Made by a program: the position numbers and the translations under genes. A stretch of 64,000 nucleotides of DNA, taken from the NCBI RefSeq assembly GCF_034718895.1, contig NZ_JAYERP010000002.1, positions 24,256 to 88,255 of the forward strand, given 5' to 3'. The stretch's first letter is position 1; each line of letters starts with the position of its first letter. The notes beneath the pieces are model-generated. The model worked only from the letters and a program-made list of their open reading frames with translations. It was not told where the DNA came from and searched no databases. This DNA is from Paenibacillus phoenicis. Lineage in GTDB: Bacteria > Bacillota > Bacilli > Paenibacillales > Paenibacillaceae. Positions 10,753 through 18,024 of the stretch are shown here, piece by piece.

Positions 10753-10939
10753 TAACTGTAAAAAGTACCTTTAATTTCGCCAATCTCCCGCATTTGAAAC
10801 CAATTAGATGTAAAAGTTACTGTTAATTTGGACCAAAACTCTATAGATCCAATCAAATGATTAAAATAACAGGGGAATTTCCAGCTAAATTGACAAAATC
10901 CCGCCGATTCCCCGAAATTAACATTACTTTTTCCAGTTA
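10753..10939. repeat. Three 25-nt TAACT-N13-TTAATTT intergenic repeats
   Basis: Units at 10753-10777 and 10805-10829 (plus) and 10915-10939 (minus) share a GTAAAAAGTAC-like core between a TAACT head and a TTAATTT tail. The spacing from head to tail is 13 nt in each. A more degenerate unit with the same spacing may lie at 10867-10891. The rest of 10691-11094 shows no convincing gene. Confidence 0.75.
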
Positions 10940-11094
10940 TTTTATCCTCCAGCCTTACGGCCGGGCGGCAACCACCGATATCAGCAGCCTCCAACGGGAA
11001 AGCGCCATCCAACTTCATCCGCTCGATATCCAGCGACACCGACATCCAATAACAGTTGCTCCCGCTAACCAATCACCCGTTTCCAATAATCCTC

Positions 11095-12006
11095 TCATCC
11101 GCCCAACTGCTCCTGCACTTCGATAAACAGCACCTGCAGGAACTTCTTAATGTTCACTTTCCCTTTGCTGTTGCCCGGCTCGCGCCCTTCCTCGATCTCC
11201 TTCATCTTCAACCGCACATCCTCGAAGTCAAAATAGAGCGGGGCATAATACTCAAACCGGGGATTGCCGTAATCCGTCAAGCCCAGCGAAGCCAGGTTCG
11301 TCAGCCCCGCCATCAACGCGCGGCGCAGCCGTTGCTCGATCGCCTTGACCTCCTTGGCGATGTCCTCAGGCTTCGTCTTGTACGTGGCCGCGGTTTGACG
11401 ATACAACTCCTTCAGCGGCGGCAGATTGCCGCCAGCTTCGCCTCCCCGCTCCAGCAGCAACTCCATGATGGCGATCATATCGCGGCTGCCGCTTTCGCCA
11501 ATCAAGCCCATATTCATCAGAATCGGTTGGATCGCCTCGCGAACCGTGCGCTTGTTCTGAGCAGCGAGCGGTGCGCTGCGCAAGTCCTCCAGCTTCTTCA
11601 GACTCGATTTGATTTCATCTAAATAATGTCCTAACGCATAGCGTTCGTTGATCTTCCGCAGCACCGTCTCCACTTCGATCCGGTTGATCGGCTTGCGGAT
11701 GAAGAACTCAATCCCGCTTCGGTACGCCCGTCCAACCATATCTTGATTTTCGATCTGGGAGATCATCACGAACCTGGAGCTGCAGCCTTGGGCGCGCAAG
11801 GAATCGATCACCTCGATTCCGTCCTGATCGGGCATCAGCAAATCCATCAGCACGATATCCGGCGGCTCGCTTAAAATTTGCCGCACCCCCTCCGCTCCGC
11901 CGCCGGCCGTCCCCGTCACCTCGCCCAGACCGCTGTCCTCGATAATGTGCTGCAGCATTTTTCGCGCACTGGCATCATCGTCAACGATACAAAAAGAGAG
12001 CGGCAT
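11095..12006 (-). CDS. GlnL/YcbB-family response regulator
   Basis: The first about 120 residues are a receiver domain with the acidic pair at Asp9-Asp11, phospho-acceptor Asp55 in IVLMDLLMPDQDG and the switch Lys in FFIRKPI. The remaining half matches the YcbB-type output region of Bacillus GlnL, which regulates glutamine utilisation, rather than a common HTH family. It follows the kinase gene by 46 bp and both lie downstream of glnQHMP, so a role in sensing glutamine is inferred. The family is recognised with good confidence; the target genes are not shown by the sequence. Confidence 0.85.
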   Translation of the reverse strand: MPLSFCIVDDDASARKMLQHIIEDSGLGEVTGTAGGGAEGVRQILSEPPDIVLMDLLMPDQDGIEVIDSLRAQGCSSRFVMISQIENQDMVGRAYRSGIEFFIRKPINRIEVETVLRKINERYALGHYLDEIKSSLKKLEDLRSAPLAAQNKRTVREAIQPILMNMGLIGESGSRDMIAIMELLLERGGEAGGNLPPLKELYRQTAATYKTKPEDIAKEVKAIEQRLRRALMAGLTNLASLGLTDYGNPRFEYYAPLYFDFEDVRLKMKEIEEGREPGNSKGKVNIKKFLQVLFIEVQEQLGG

Positions 12007-12052
12007 CGGATAACCTCCTCACACTTTGGGTTAGTAGCGGTTTGCCAAGGCT

Positions 12053-13360
12053 TTAAGCCGGCGCCACCGACTTCTGCAAGCTTGGGGTTGGAATCCGGAT
12101 TTGAACCATCGCTCCGCCCAGCCCGGGTGCCGTCCCCAGGGAGATATCCCCGCCAAACCGGGCCACGATGTCGCGCACATGGGATAACCCAATCCCCGTC
12201 GCCGCGACGCCTTCCTCATCAAATTTGGTCGTAAAACCCGGTTCAAAGACCAGCTCCCGCTCGTCCTGCGGGAAGCCACTCCCGCTGTCGCTCACCGTGA
12301 GCAAGGTCCATCCCGCCTGCTCGCGAACCTCCAAATGAATCTGCCCCTGGCCCTGGATCGCCTCCACCGCATTGGCCGTCAAGTTCCCCAGCAGCGTAAG
12401 CAAGGGAATGTAGTTGGCGGTGTCGTAATCCAGGGTGATTTTCTGCGTAAAAACGACCTGCTTTCCCAACATATCGGCATACTGCCGCGTACTGTCGATG
12501 GTATATTGGACCAAGCTCGACAACGGCATATCCCCCGGGACTTCGCGGTCCGTCAACTTGATCAGCCCGGCCAAAATCCGCTGCGAATCCTTCTTCACCT
12601 CATGGATCTGCTCCGTCATCCCCAAGATGTGACGCTTGTGCTCCTCCAGGCCTTCTTCCGTTAACCGCCGGTACAACTCATAGCTGCGCAAGGTCAGCTC
12701 CTCCAGGGTGCCAATGGATTTCTTCAGGTAAAAGACCTCTCCATATAAACCGGAGCTAAAGCTAAGCATCTGCTCAATCCGCCGATTCTGCTCCTTCTGC
12801 ACGATTCGCATCCGGCTGACGGAAATGCTGCTGTAAATCCCGGTAACAAAATACGTACGCAGCATGGCAATCATCATGAGAAACGTCCACTCGTTCAGTT
12901 TAAACGTAGCTGTGCCGGTCACAAGCAACCGAGTCAGCAGCTCCGACTCATTGGACATCAGGTCGATGACCGCGGTTACGGCCCCTAGCACCAAGGGATA
13001 GAAGCGGTCCAAACGCCGCTTGATCAGGGTCATCCCTAGGGCGAATACGATATAATACACCGCCGCCGAGCAATGCCTTGTCACGCTTTCAGCCACGGTC
13101 AAGCCGTTGCTCAGCACCTGATCCAATCCCGTACGAAACAGCAGCACCACTACGCCGGTTATGACGCCCGTGACGAGATACGGCAACTGCCGCAGCAGCA
13201 GCAAAAACAACAAAAACGCGCTGCTCCCCAGACCAATCCGAAAAATATCGCCAACAAACGGATTAATCTTCAGTTCCCCCGCCAAGGCCGTCCCGATCGC
13301 AACGACCACAATCTGAACGTAAGCGGATCTTTGAAAGGACTTTATGACAACGCTCCGCAT
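12053..13360 (-). CDS. GlnK/YcbA-like membrane sensor histidine kinase
   Basis: The N-terminal about 175 residues are mostly hydrophobic, with six or so membrane segments. A helical dimerisation region follows with a likely phospho-His at 253 in QIHEVKKD, resembling the SpoOB-type rather than the HisKA box. The C terminus is an HATPase domain with NLTANAVEAI (N box), VSDSGSGFP and TGIGLSHVRDIV. It pairs with the response regulator downstream, and the glnQHMP genes lie 110 bp upstream. The likely job is sensing glutamine or nitrogen state at the membrane, by analogy with Bacillus GlnK; the ligand is inferred. Confidence 0.85.
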   Translation of the reverse strand: MRSVVIKSFQRSAYVQIVVVAIGTALAGELKINPFVGDIFRIGLGSSAFLLFLLLLRQLPYLVTGVITGVVVLLFRTGLDQVLSNGLTVAESVTRHCSAAVYYIVFALGMTLIKRRLDRFYPLVLGAVTAVIDLMSNESELLTRLLVTGTATFKLNEWTFLMMIAMLRTYFVTGIYSSISVSRMRIVQKEQNRRIEQMLSFSSGLYGEVFYLKKSIGTLEELTLRSYELYRRLTEEGLEEHKRHILGMTEQIHEVKKDSQRILAGLIKLTDREVPGDMPLSSLVQYTIDSTRQYADMLGKQVVFTQKITLDYDTANYIPLLTLLGNLTANAVEAIQGQGQIHLEVREQAGWTLLTVSDSGSGFPQDERELVFEPGFTTKFDEEGVAATGIGLSHVRDIVARFGGDISLGTAPGLGGAMVQIRIPTPSLQKSVAPA

Positions 13361-13470
13361 CCCCGCTCCCCCGGATCCCGTGAGTTATTTTGCCCCTTAT
13401 CGTACCACATCCGGAGAAGGATGACTATGCCTTATATACCATTATATGTTAGTGTTATGTCAGTTGATGC

Positions 13471-14121
13471 CTAGGCTCGCCGTGCCTCCAATTGCCTTGA
13501 GATCACCGAAAGCACAAAGTTGACGGTAAAATAGATCAACGCCACCAGCAGCAGAATCGGTATCGTATACGTGTAGCCGTGACCGATGACAATCCCGGCG
13601 TGGTGCATCAGCTCCGGCAAGGAGATGACCACGGCCAGCGACGTGTCCTTGAGCAGCGAGATGAACTGGCTCACTAATGGCGGCACCATCCGCCGCAAGC
13701 CTTGGGGCAGCACGATGTGCCATAGTGTCTGCACGGCGCTGAGTCCTGACGAACGGGCCGCTTCGATTTGCCCTTTGTCAATGGAGGCGAGACCGCTGCG
13801 CACGATTTCCGAGATCATCGCGGCCTCAAAGATCGTCAGCCCGGTCACCGTCGCGGCCACAAGCCCGAGCTTGATGCCGACCTCCGGCAAGGCAAATCGC
13901 ATGAAGAAGATGATCAGCAGCAGAGGCAAATTGCGGATGAGCTCGACACCCACCAGCATGATCGGCGACAGCACGGGCAGCTTCGTATACCGAATCACGC
14001 CCACGATACAGCCAATCAGGAAGCTTAGCACGATGGACAGCCCGGCGACGATCAACGTCACGTATAGCCCATCCGCCAAGAAGCGCAAATTCTCCGCACT
14101 GTACGCCCCCGCAAAATCCAT
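13471..14121 (-). CDS. glnP: Glutamine ABC transporter permease (GlnP-like)
   Basis: This 216-aa integral membrane protein has about five hydrophobic segments and the HisM/GlnP signature region EAARSSGLSAVQTLWHIVLPQ, where the EAA loop contacts the ATPase. It is the last gene of a four-gene set ATPase - binding protein - permease - permease, the order of Bacillus glnQHMP. It is 18 bp after the other permease. A polar amino acid substrate is certain in kind; glutamine is inferred from the order and from the neighbouring GlnK/GlnL-like pair. Confidence 0.85.
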   Translation of the reverse strand: MDFAGAYSAENLRFLADGLYVTLIVAGLSIVLSFLIGCIVGVIRYTKLPVLSPIMLVGVELIRNLPLLLIIFFMRFALPEVGIKLGLVAATVTGLTIFEAAMISEIVRSGLASIDKGQIEAARSSGLSAVQTLWHIVLPQGLRRMVPPLVSQFISLLKDTSLAVVISLPELMHHAGIVIGHGYTYTIPILLLVALIYFTVNFVLSVISRQLEARRA

Positions 14122-14139
14122 CGAACTTCAGGCCTCCTT

Positions 14140-14790
14140 TCAGTATTTTTTCTCAAGTCTTCGCTCCCACACCCTCACTCCATAACTTAAAGGCAAGGTC
14201 AGCACCAAATAGAACAACGCCACAAAAATATAAGTATCAAACGTCCGGTACGTATCGGCATTCACGATGTCGGCAAAATACATCAGGTCGAGCCCCGCCA
14301 CGATTGTCAACACCGAGGAGTTTTTGATTAAATTGATAAACTGGTTCCCGAGCGGCGGAATAACCAGCTTGATCGCTTGCGGCAGGATAATATGCAGCAT
14401 CGTCTGCACGTAGCTCAACCCGGACGAGCGGGCCGCCTCCGTTTGCCCTTGGGGGATGGCCAGAATCCCGGCGCGGATCGCTTCTGCAATGAACGAAGAT
14501 GTGTATACCGCAAGCCCGATCGTTCCCGCCGTGAAACCGTCAAGCGGTAAACCTAAAGCTGCTGGCCCATAATAGAAAATGTATACGACAAGCAGCAGCG
14601 GAATATTGCGGATAAATTCCACGTAACCTGTTCCGAACCAGCGCAGGGGCCGGACGGGGGCGATGCGGAACACAGCGATTAAGGCGCCCAGCACGAAGCT
14701 TCCCACCAGCGCCAGCAAGCTGGATAGCACCGTTCCCCGGAACCCTTCCAGGTACACGTCAAAATAGTCAGTTAGAATCGTAAAATCCAT
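14140..14790 (-). CDS. glnM: Glutamine ABC transporter permease (GlnM-like)
   Basis: This second 216-aa permease is homologous to its neighbour, with the matching EAA region TEAARSSGLSYVQTMLHIILP. The two are expected to form a heterodimeric channel through the membrane. It starts 6 bp after the binding-protein gene, so the genes are co-translated closely. The amino acid permease family is clear; the exact substrate is inferred from context. Confidence 0.85.
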   Translation of the reverse strand: MDFTILTDYFDVYLEGFRGTVLSSLLALVGSFVLGALIAVFRIAPVRPLRWFGTGYVEFIRNIPLLLVVYIFYYGPAALGLPLDGFTAGTIGLAVYTSSFIAEAIRAGILAIPQGQTEAARSSGLSYVQTMLHIILPQAIKLVIPPLGNQFINLIKNSSVLTIVAGLDLMYFADIVNADTYRTFDTYIFVALFYLVLTLPLSYGVRVWERRLEKKY

Positions 14791-14796
14791 AACGAA

Positions 14797-15651
14797 TTAT
14801 TCGCCCGGCTTCTTGCCGATCCATTTTTCGTAAATCTTGTCGTACTCTCCGCTGTCGTGAAGCTCCTTCAATGTATCGTTTATTGCCTGCACAATGTCCG
14901 AGTTGCCTTTCTGCACCGCAATGCCGTAAGGTTCATCGGTAAACGGCTTGCCGACCACCTCATAATTCGGATCTTGGGCAGCCATACCGTAAAGAATCGC
15001 ATCATCCGTTGTCAGCGCATCGCCTTGCCCCGCCTTCAGGGCGTTAAACGCATCCTGATAGTTATCGAACTCCAGCACCTTGATACCTTCCACTTTCTCG
15101 CGGATATTTTTCACCGAGGTTGAGCCTTTGCTGCCCAGCACCGTCGAATCGGCCGTCAGGCTTTCGATGCCTGTGATCGGGCTGCCCTTTTTCACCAGCA
15201 GCGACTGCCCTGCCTGGAAGTAGACGTCGGAGAAATCGACTTCCTTCTTCCGCTCCTCGGTAATCGTCATCGTAGCTACGATCATGTCGATCTCACCGTT
15301 ATTCAGCATCGGAATCCGCGTCTTCGAAGTGACTTCCTTCAGCTCCAGCGCGTTTTCATCGCCGAGAATGTGCTTAGCGATCGCCTTGGAGATATCGATG
15401 TCGAAGCCCTCGACGTTGCCGGTGGACGGGTCTTTGAGACCAAACAGCTTCGTGTCGTACTTCACACCAACCACCAGTTTGCCGCGATCCTTGATTTTCG
15501 CCAAAGCTCCGGTTCCGCTCTCCCCGGTTGCCGGAGCGGCATTCCCGCCGTTCCCGGCTGTGTTGCCGCCTGCCCCATTACTTGCACATCCGGCCAGCAC
15601 CGTCAACGCACATACCACCGCAATACTGATTAGCCTCCAACGCTTCTTCAT
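14797..15651 (-). CDS. glnH: Glutamine-binding lipoprotein (GlnH-like)
   Basis: The 284-aa product has a lipoprotein signal peptide with lipobox VLAGC, so Cys22 should be lipidated and anchor it outside the membrane. A Gly/Asn/Ala-rich linker follows. The mature part has the type 3 solute-binding fold signatures LVVGVKYDTKLFGLKD, GFDIDISKAIAKH and DMIVATMTITEERKKEVDFS. It lies between the ATPase and permease genes and delivers a polar amino acid to the transporter. Confidence 0.88.
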   Translation of the reverse strand: MKKRWRLISIAVVCALTVLAGCASNGAGGNTAGNGGNAAPATGESGTGALAKIKDRGKLVVGVKYDTKLFGLKDPSTGNVEGFDIDISKAIAKHILGDENALELKEVTSKTRIPMLNNGEIDMIVATMTITEERKKEVDFSDVYFQAGQSLLVKKGSPITGIESLTADSTVLGSKGSTSVKNIREKVEGIKVLEFDNYQDAFNALKAGQGDALTTDDAILYGMAAQDPNYEVVGKPFTDEPYGIAVQKGNSDIVQAINDTLKELHDSGEYDKIYEKWIGKKPGE

Positions 15652-15681
15652 TTCTCTTCCTCCCCTTGATTATCGATTAAT

Positions 15682-16410
15682 TTAGTGGCTCAACAGACGG
15701 CTCAGGAACGCACGCGTCCGCTCTTCCCGCGGGTTCGCGAAGAACTCCTCCGGCCCTGCTTCCTCCACGATTTGCCCTTGATCCATAAAAACAATCCGGT
15801 CCGCCACCTCCCGGGCAAACCCCATCTCATGCGTGACCACCACCATCGTCATGCCTTCGCGGGCGAGCGTCCGCATGACATCCAGCACCTCGCCTACCAT
15901 TTCCGGATCCAGCGCCGAGGTGGGTTCGTCGAATAGCATAATCTTCGGCTTCATCGCCAGCCCCCGGGCGATCGCCACCCGTTGCCGCTGCCCGCCCGAC
16001 AGTTGGGACGGATACGCGGACGCCTTATCGGCGATGCCCACCTTCTCCAGATAAAACATCGCCGTCTGCTCAGCTTCCGCTTTGGAGATGCCCAGCACCT
16101 TAATTGGCGCCAGCGTGATATTGTCGATCACCTTTTTGTGCGGGTACAAATTAAAGTGCTGAAAGACCATTCCGATATCCCGGCGCAGCTTATTGATATC
16201 TGTCTTGCGGTCATGGACCGGGAGGCCGCCTACCGTCAGCTCGCCGTTCGTAATCGTCTCCAGCCGGTTAATGCAGCGCAGCATCGTGCTTTTCCCTGAA
16301 CCCGACGGGCCAACAACGACCACGACTTCCCCTTCCTCAACTTGTAAATTAATCCCCTTCAGTACATGAAAATGACCAAAATGCTTATCTACCTGTCGAA
16401 AGCGAATCAA
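15682..16410 (-). CDS. glnQ: Glutamine ABC transporter ATPase (GlnQ-like), TTG start
   Basis: The protein has Walker [10 protein letters not shown], the Q-loop [11 protein letters not shown], signature [12 protein letters not shown] and Walker [15 protein letters not shown], all typical of polar amino acid importers. A longer reading from an upstream ATG places the sequence AAAGGAGGG (16417-16425) inside the coding region. That strong ribosome site is 6 nt before a TTG at 16408-16410, so the TTG is taken as the start. The resulting 242 aa equals the usual GlnQ length. It is the first gene of the four-gene transporter set. Confidence 0.88.
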   Translation of the reverse strand: MIRFRQVDKHFGHFHVLKGINLQVEEGEVVVVVGPSGSGKSTMLRCINRLETITNGELTVGGLPVHDRKTDINKLRRDIGMVFQHFNLYPHKKVIDNITLAPIKVLGISKAEAEQTAMFYLEKVGIADKASAYPSQLSGGQRQRVAIARGLAMKPKIMLFDEPTSALDPEMVGEVLDVMRTLAREGMTMVVVTHEMGFAREVADRIVFMDQGQIVEEAGPEEFFANPREERTRAFLSRLLSH

Positions 16411-16555
16411 CGGCAGCCCTCCTTTCGACCGCACATCCCTGAAGTCGATGTGAGTAATCGTAACATTTGAACATAACCTTACTTTGGAGACTATAAAAAA
16501 CTACAATTCCCTACACGCCGACTAGAAAATCGCCCAAAAAAATTTGGGCATCTTC

Positions 16556-16828
16556 CTCAATCCTGTCGGACAAGCGTTAGTTTTCCTTACAGGAATCTTC
16601 CTTGATGGAGTTGAAGGAGTTAAGTTCTACACACGCCAAAAGTTCTAACGCTTGGGTTAGACGCTATTTGCGCTAAAATCGGAGCGTGCAACTTGTAACG
16701 CTTATGGGAGAGCTTATTTCGGAGTTTTCTCCCGAAAAAGGCGGCTCCCGACTCAAATAAGCACGCTGGTCAGCGTTAGAAAAAAAATCTAGTGTTTTTC
16801 GCCTCAATAAGCTTTCTGGCAAGCGTTA
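16556..16828. repeat. Cluster of five TAACG-N13-TTATT repeats upstream of glnQ
   Basis: Units lie at 16646-16669 and 16696-16719 (plus) and at 16755-16778 and 16805-16828 (minus). A degenerate one is at 16556-16579 (minus). Most begin TAACGCTT. The head, 13-nt core and tail have the same spacing as the units at 6060-6242, although the core sequence differs. 16696-16778 could fold as a long imperfect hairpin. The 16440-16860 stretch holds no gene. Confidence 0.8.
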
Positions 16829-16863
16829 AAACCGATACCCAGCACAACATGCTTCCAACAAGC

Positions 16864-16900
16864 AAAAAAGCCCAACCGAAATGATTCGGTCAGGCTTCTT
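16864..16900 (-). terminator. Terminator of the universal stress protein gene
   Basis: On the minus strand the arms AAGCCTGACCGAA and TTCGGTTGGGCTT close on a 4-nt loop and run into TTTTTTG. It lies 19 bp past the stop codon of the stress-protein gene. Confidence 0.9.
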
Positions 16901-16918
16901 GTAACAAGCTGGCTCTTA

Positions 16919-17353
16919 TTATTTCACGACGAGCACCGGGATCCGGGCATGCTGGACGACGTTATGGCTGACGCTGCCAAGCACGAATTCGCGGATGCCG
17001 CCCAGTCCGCGGCTGCCAATGACGATCAGATCCGCCCCGCTCTTCTGAGCGTACTCCAGAATCGTCTCTGCCGGAGCCCCTTGAACCATTTCGACTTTAG
17101 GCTCCAGACCTGCGGCCACAACGCGTTTCTTCGCTTCCTCTACCGTTCTCTCTGCGAGCTCATAGAAATCCTTGTTCATGGAAGCAGGTACCGGCACAAA
17201 GCCCTCGGCCACGTAAAAACGCGGGAAGTCGTACACATGCAGGACCTCCAGCTTGGCTTCGGGCGTCGTTTTGCACAACTCAATGGCTTTGTCCAGCGCT
17301 TTGTTTGCTGCTTTCGAACCGTCGTACGCGGCTAAAATCTTATGGAATAGCAT
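16919..17353 (-). CDS. Universal stress protein (UspA family)
   Basis: This single-domain, 144-aa USP has the hydrophobic first strand KILAAYDGSKAA and the ATP-binding signature GSRGLGGIREFVLGSVSHNVV, in which the G-x2-G-x9-G-S/T pattern is complete. It is therefore likely an ATP-binding cytoplasmic stress protein. A GTG three codons upstream is possible, but GAGGTG lies 6 nt before the ATG at 17353, so that ATG was preferred. It is monocistronic, with its own terminator. Confidence 0.9.
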   Translation of the reverse strand: MLFHKILAAYDGSKAANKALDKAIELCKTTPEAKLEVLHVYDFPRFYVAEGFVPVPASMNKDFYELAERTVEEAKKRVVAAGLEPKVEMVQGAPAETILEYAQKSGADLIVIGSRGLGGIREFVLGSVSHNVVQHARIPVLVVK

Positions 17354-17380
17354 GGAAAGCACCTCACTTGTCCCAAGAGT

Positions 17381-17644
17381 TTATATCATAAAATACCCAT
17401 AAAGTACGGCGTTGAAAAGAAGCAGCAGCGGAATGCCCACCCGGAAGCTGAAGTGCTTCGTTTTATGGCGTTTGGTATTCATGGCAACCAGTACACCCAG
17501 CGCTCCGCCCAGTGCAGCAAGCAGAAACAGCGTTCGCTCCGGGATCCGTTCACGTCTCTGCCTCGCCCGCCTCTTGTCATCGGACATCACCAGATAGGCG
17601 ACCGCATTGATAAATAGAAACCATACGAGTAACCCCGTCCTCAT
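17381..17644 (-). CDS. Small DUF1294 membrane protein
   Basis: This 87-aa protein has a hydrophobic N-terminal segment, a basic loop DDKRRARQRRERIPE, then two more hydrophobic segments separated by NTKRHKTKHFSFR. That is the pattern of the DUF1294 family, whose function is not known. The ATG at 17644 follows AAGGGGG; an upstream ATG at 17668 in the same frame would add eight residues. It precedes the stress-protein gene by 27 bp and may be transcribed with it. Confidence 0.75.
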   Translation of the reverse strand: MRTGLLVWFLFINAVAYLVMSDDKRRARQRRERIPERTLFLLAALGGALGVLVAMNTKRHKTKHFSFRVGIPLLLLFNAVLYGYFMI

Positions 17645-17763
17645 CTTCGCCGCCCCCTTCGAGCCCATTGCTCGGTTATTGCTTAGTATTTCCTCTTAAT
17701 GGATAAATCTATTATACCTCAATCCAGAGCAATCGGCATCTTGAAGCCAATACGCCTCATACT

Positions 17764-17790
17764 AAAGAAAGCTCCCCGAAACGGGGAGCT
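17764..17790 (-). terminator. Terminator of the 45-residue ORF
   Basis: A perfect AGCTCCCCG/CGGGGAGCT stem with a 3-nt loop is followed on the minus strand by TTTCTTTAG. It lies 15 bp after the small ORF. Confidence 0.9.
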
Positions 17791-17805
17791 GCGGACGCAT
17801 AAACA

Positions 17806-17943
17806 TTAGGATTCGTTCTTTGAAATTCCGTTCAGATTGGGCGCATATTCAGCCTGTTTCTTTGGCTTGGCCGCGATGGATGGTTCCATCAGGCTCGACT
17901 TGTTCTGCTGGTTCTCGGTCTTCCGCGCTTTATGATGCGGCAC
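17806..17943 (-). CDS. 45-residue basic hypothetical protein (GTG start)
   Basis: A GGAGGTGA ribosome site lies 8 nt before a GTG at 17943. The reading begins VPHHKARKTENQQNK and ends GISKNES. A strong terminator follows at once. The peptide is hydrophilic, Lys/Gln/Asn-rich and has no membrane segment. An ATG two codons earlier overlaps the ribosome site and is less likely. The composition resembles small spore-associated peptides, but I do not recognise the family, and the function is unknown. Confidence 0.7.
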   Translation of the reverse strand: MPHHKARKTENQQNKSSLMEPSIAAKPKKQAEYAPNLNGISKNES

Positions 17944-18024
17944 CCTCATCACCTCCGCTACTTAGCGTCCCGTAAATGCTGCCGATTTATTCAGGGTTGG
18001 GCTGCCACCATCCTGTGATCGGGG

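Noticed and set aside
10752..11072. 106-codon minus-strand frame downstream of the GlnL-like gene
   Set aside because: It overlaps the TAACT repeats, contains Cys/Trp-rich random-looking text and lacks a ribosome site.
16556..16828. Repeats considered as a CRISPR array
   Set aside because: Units face both ways, are irregularly spaced and vary in core. No cas genes are present.
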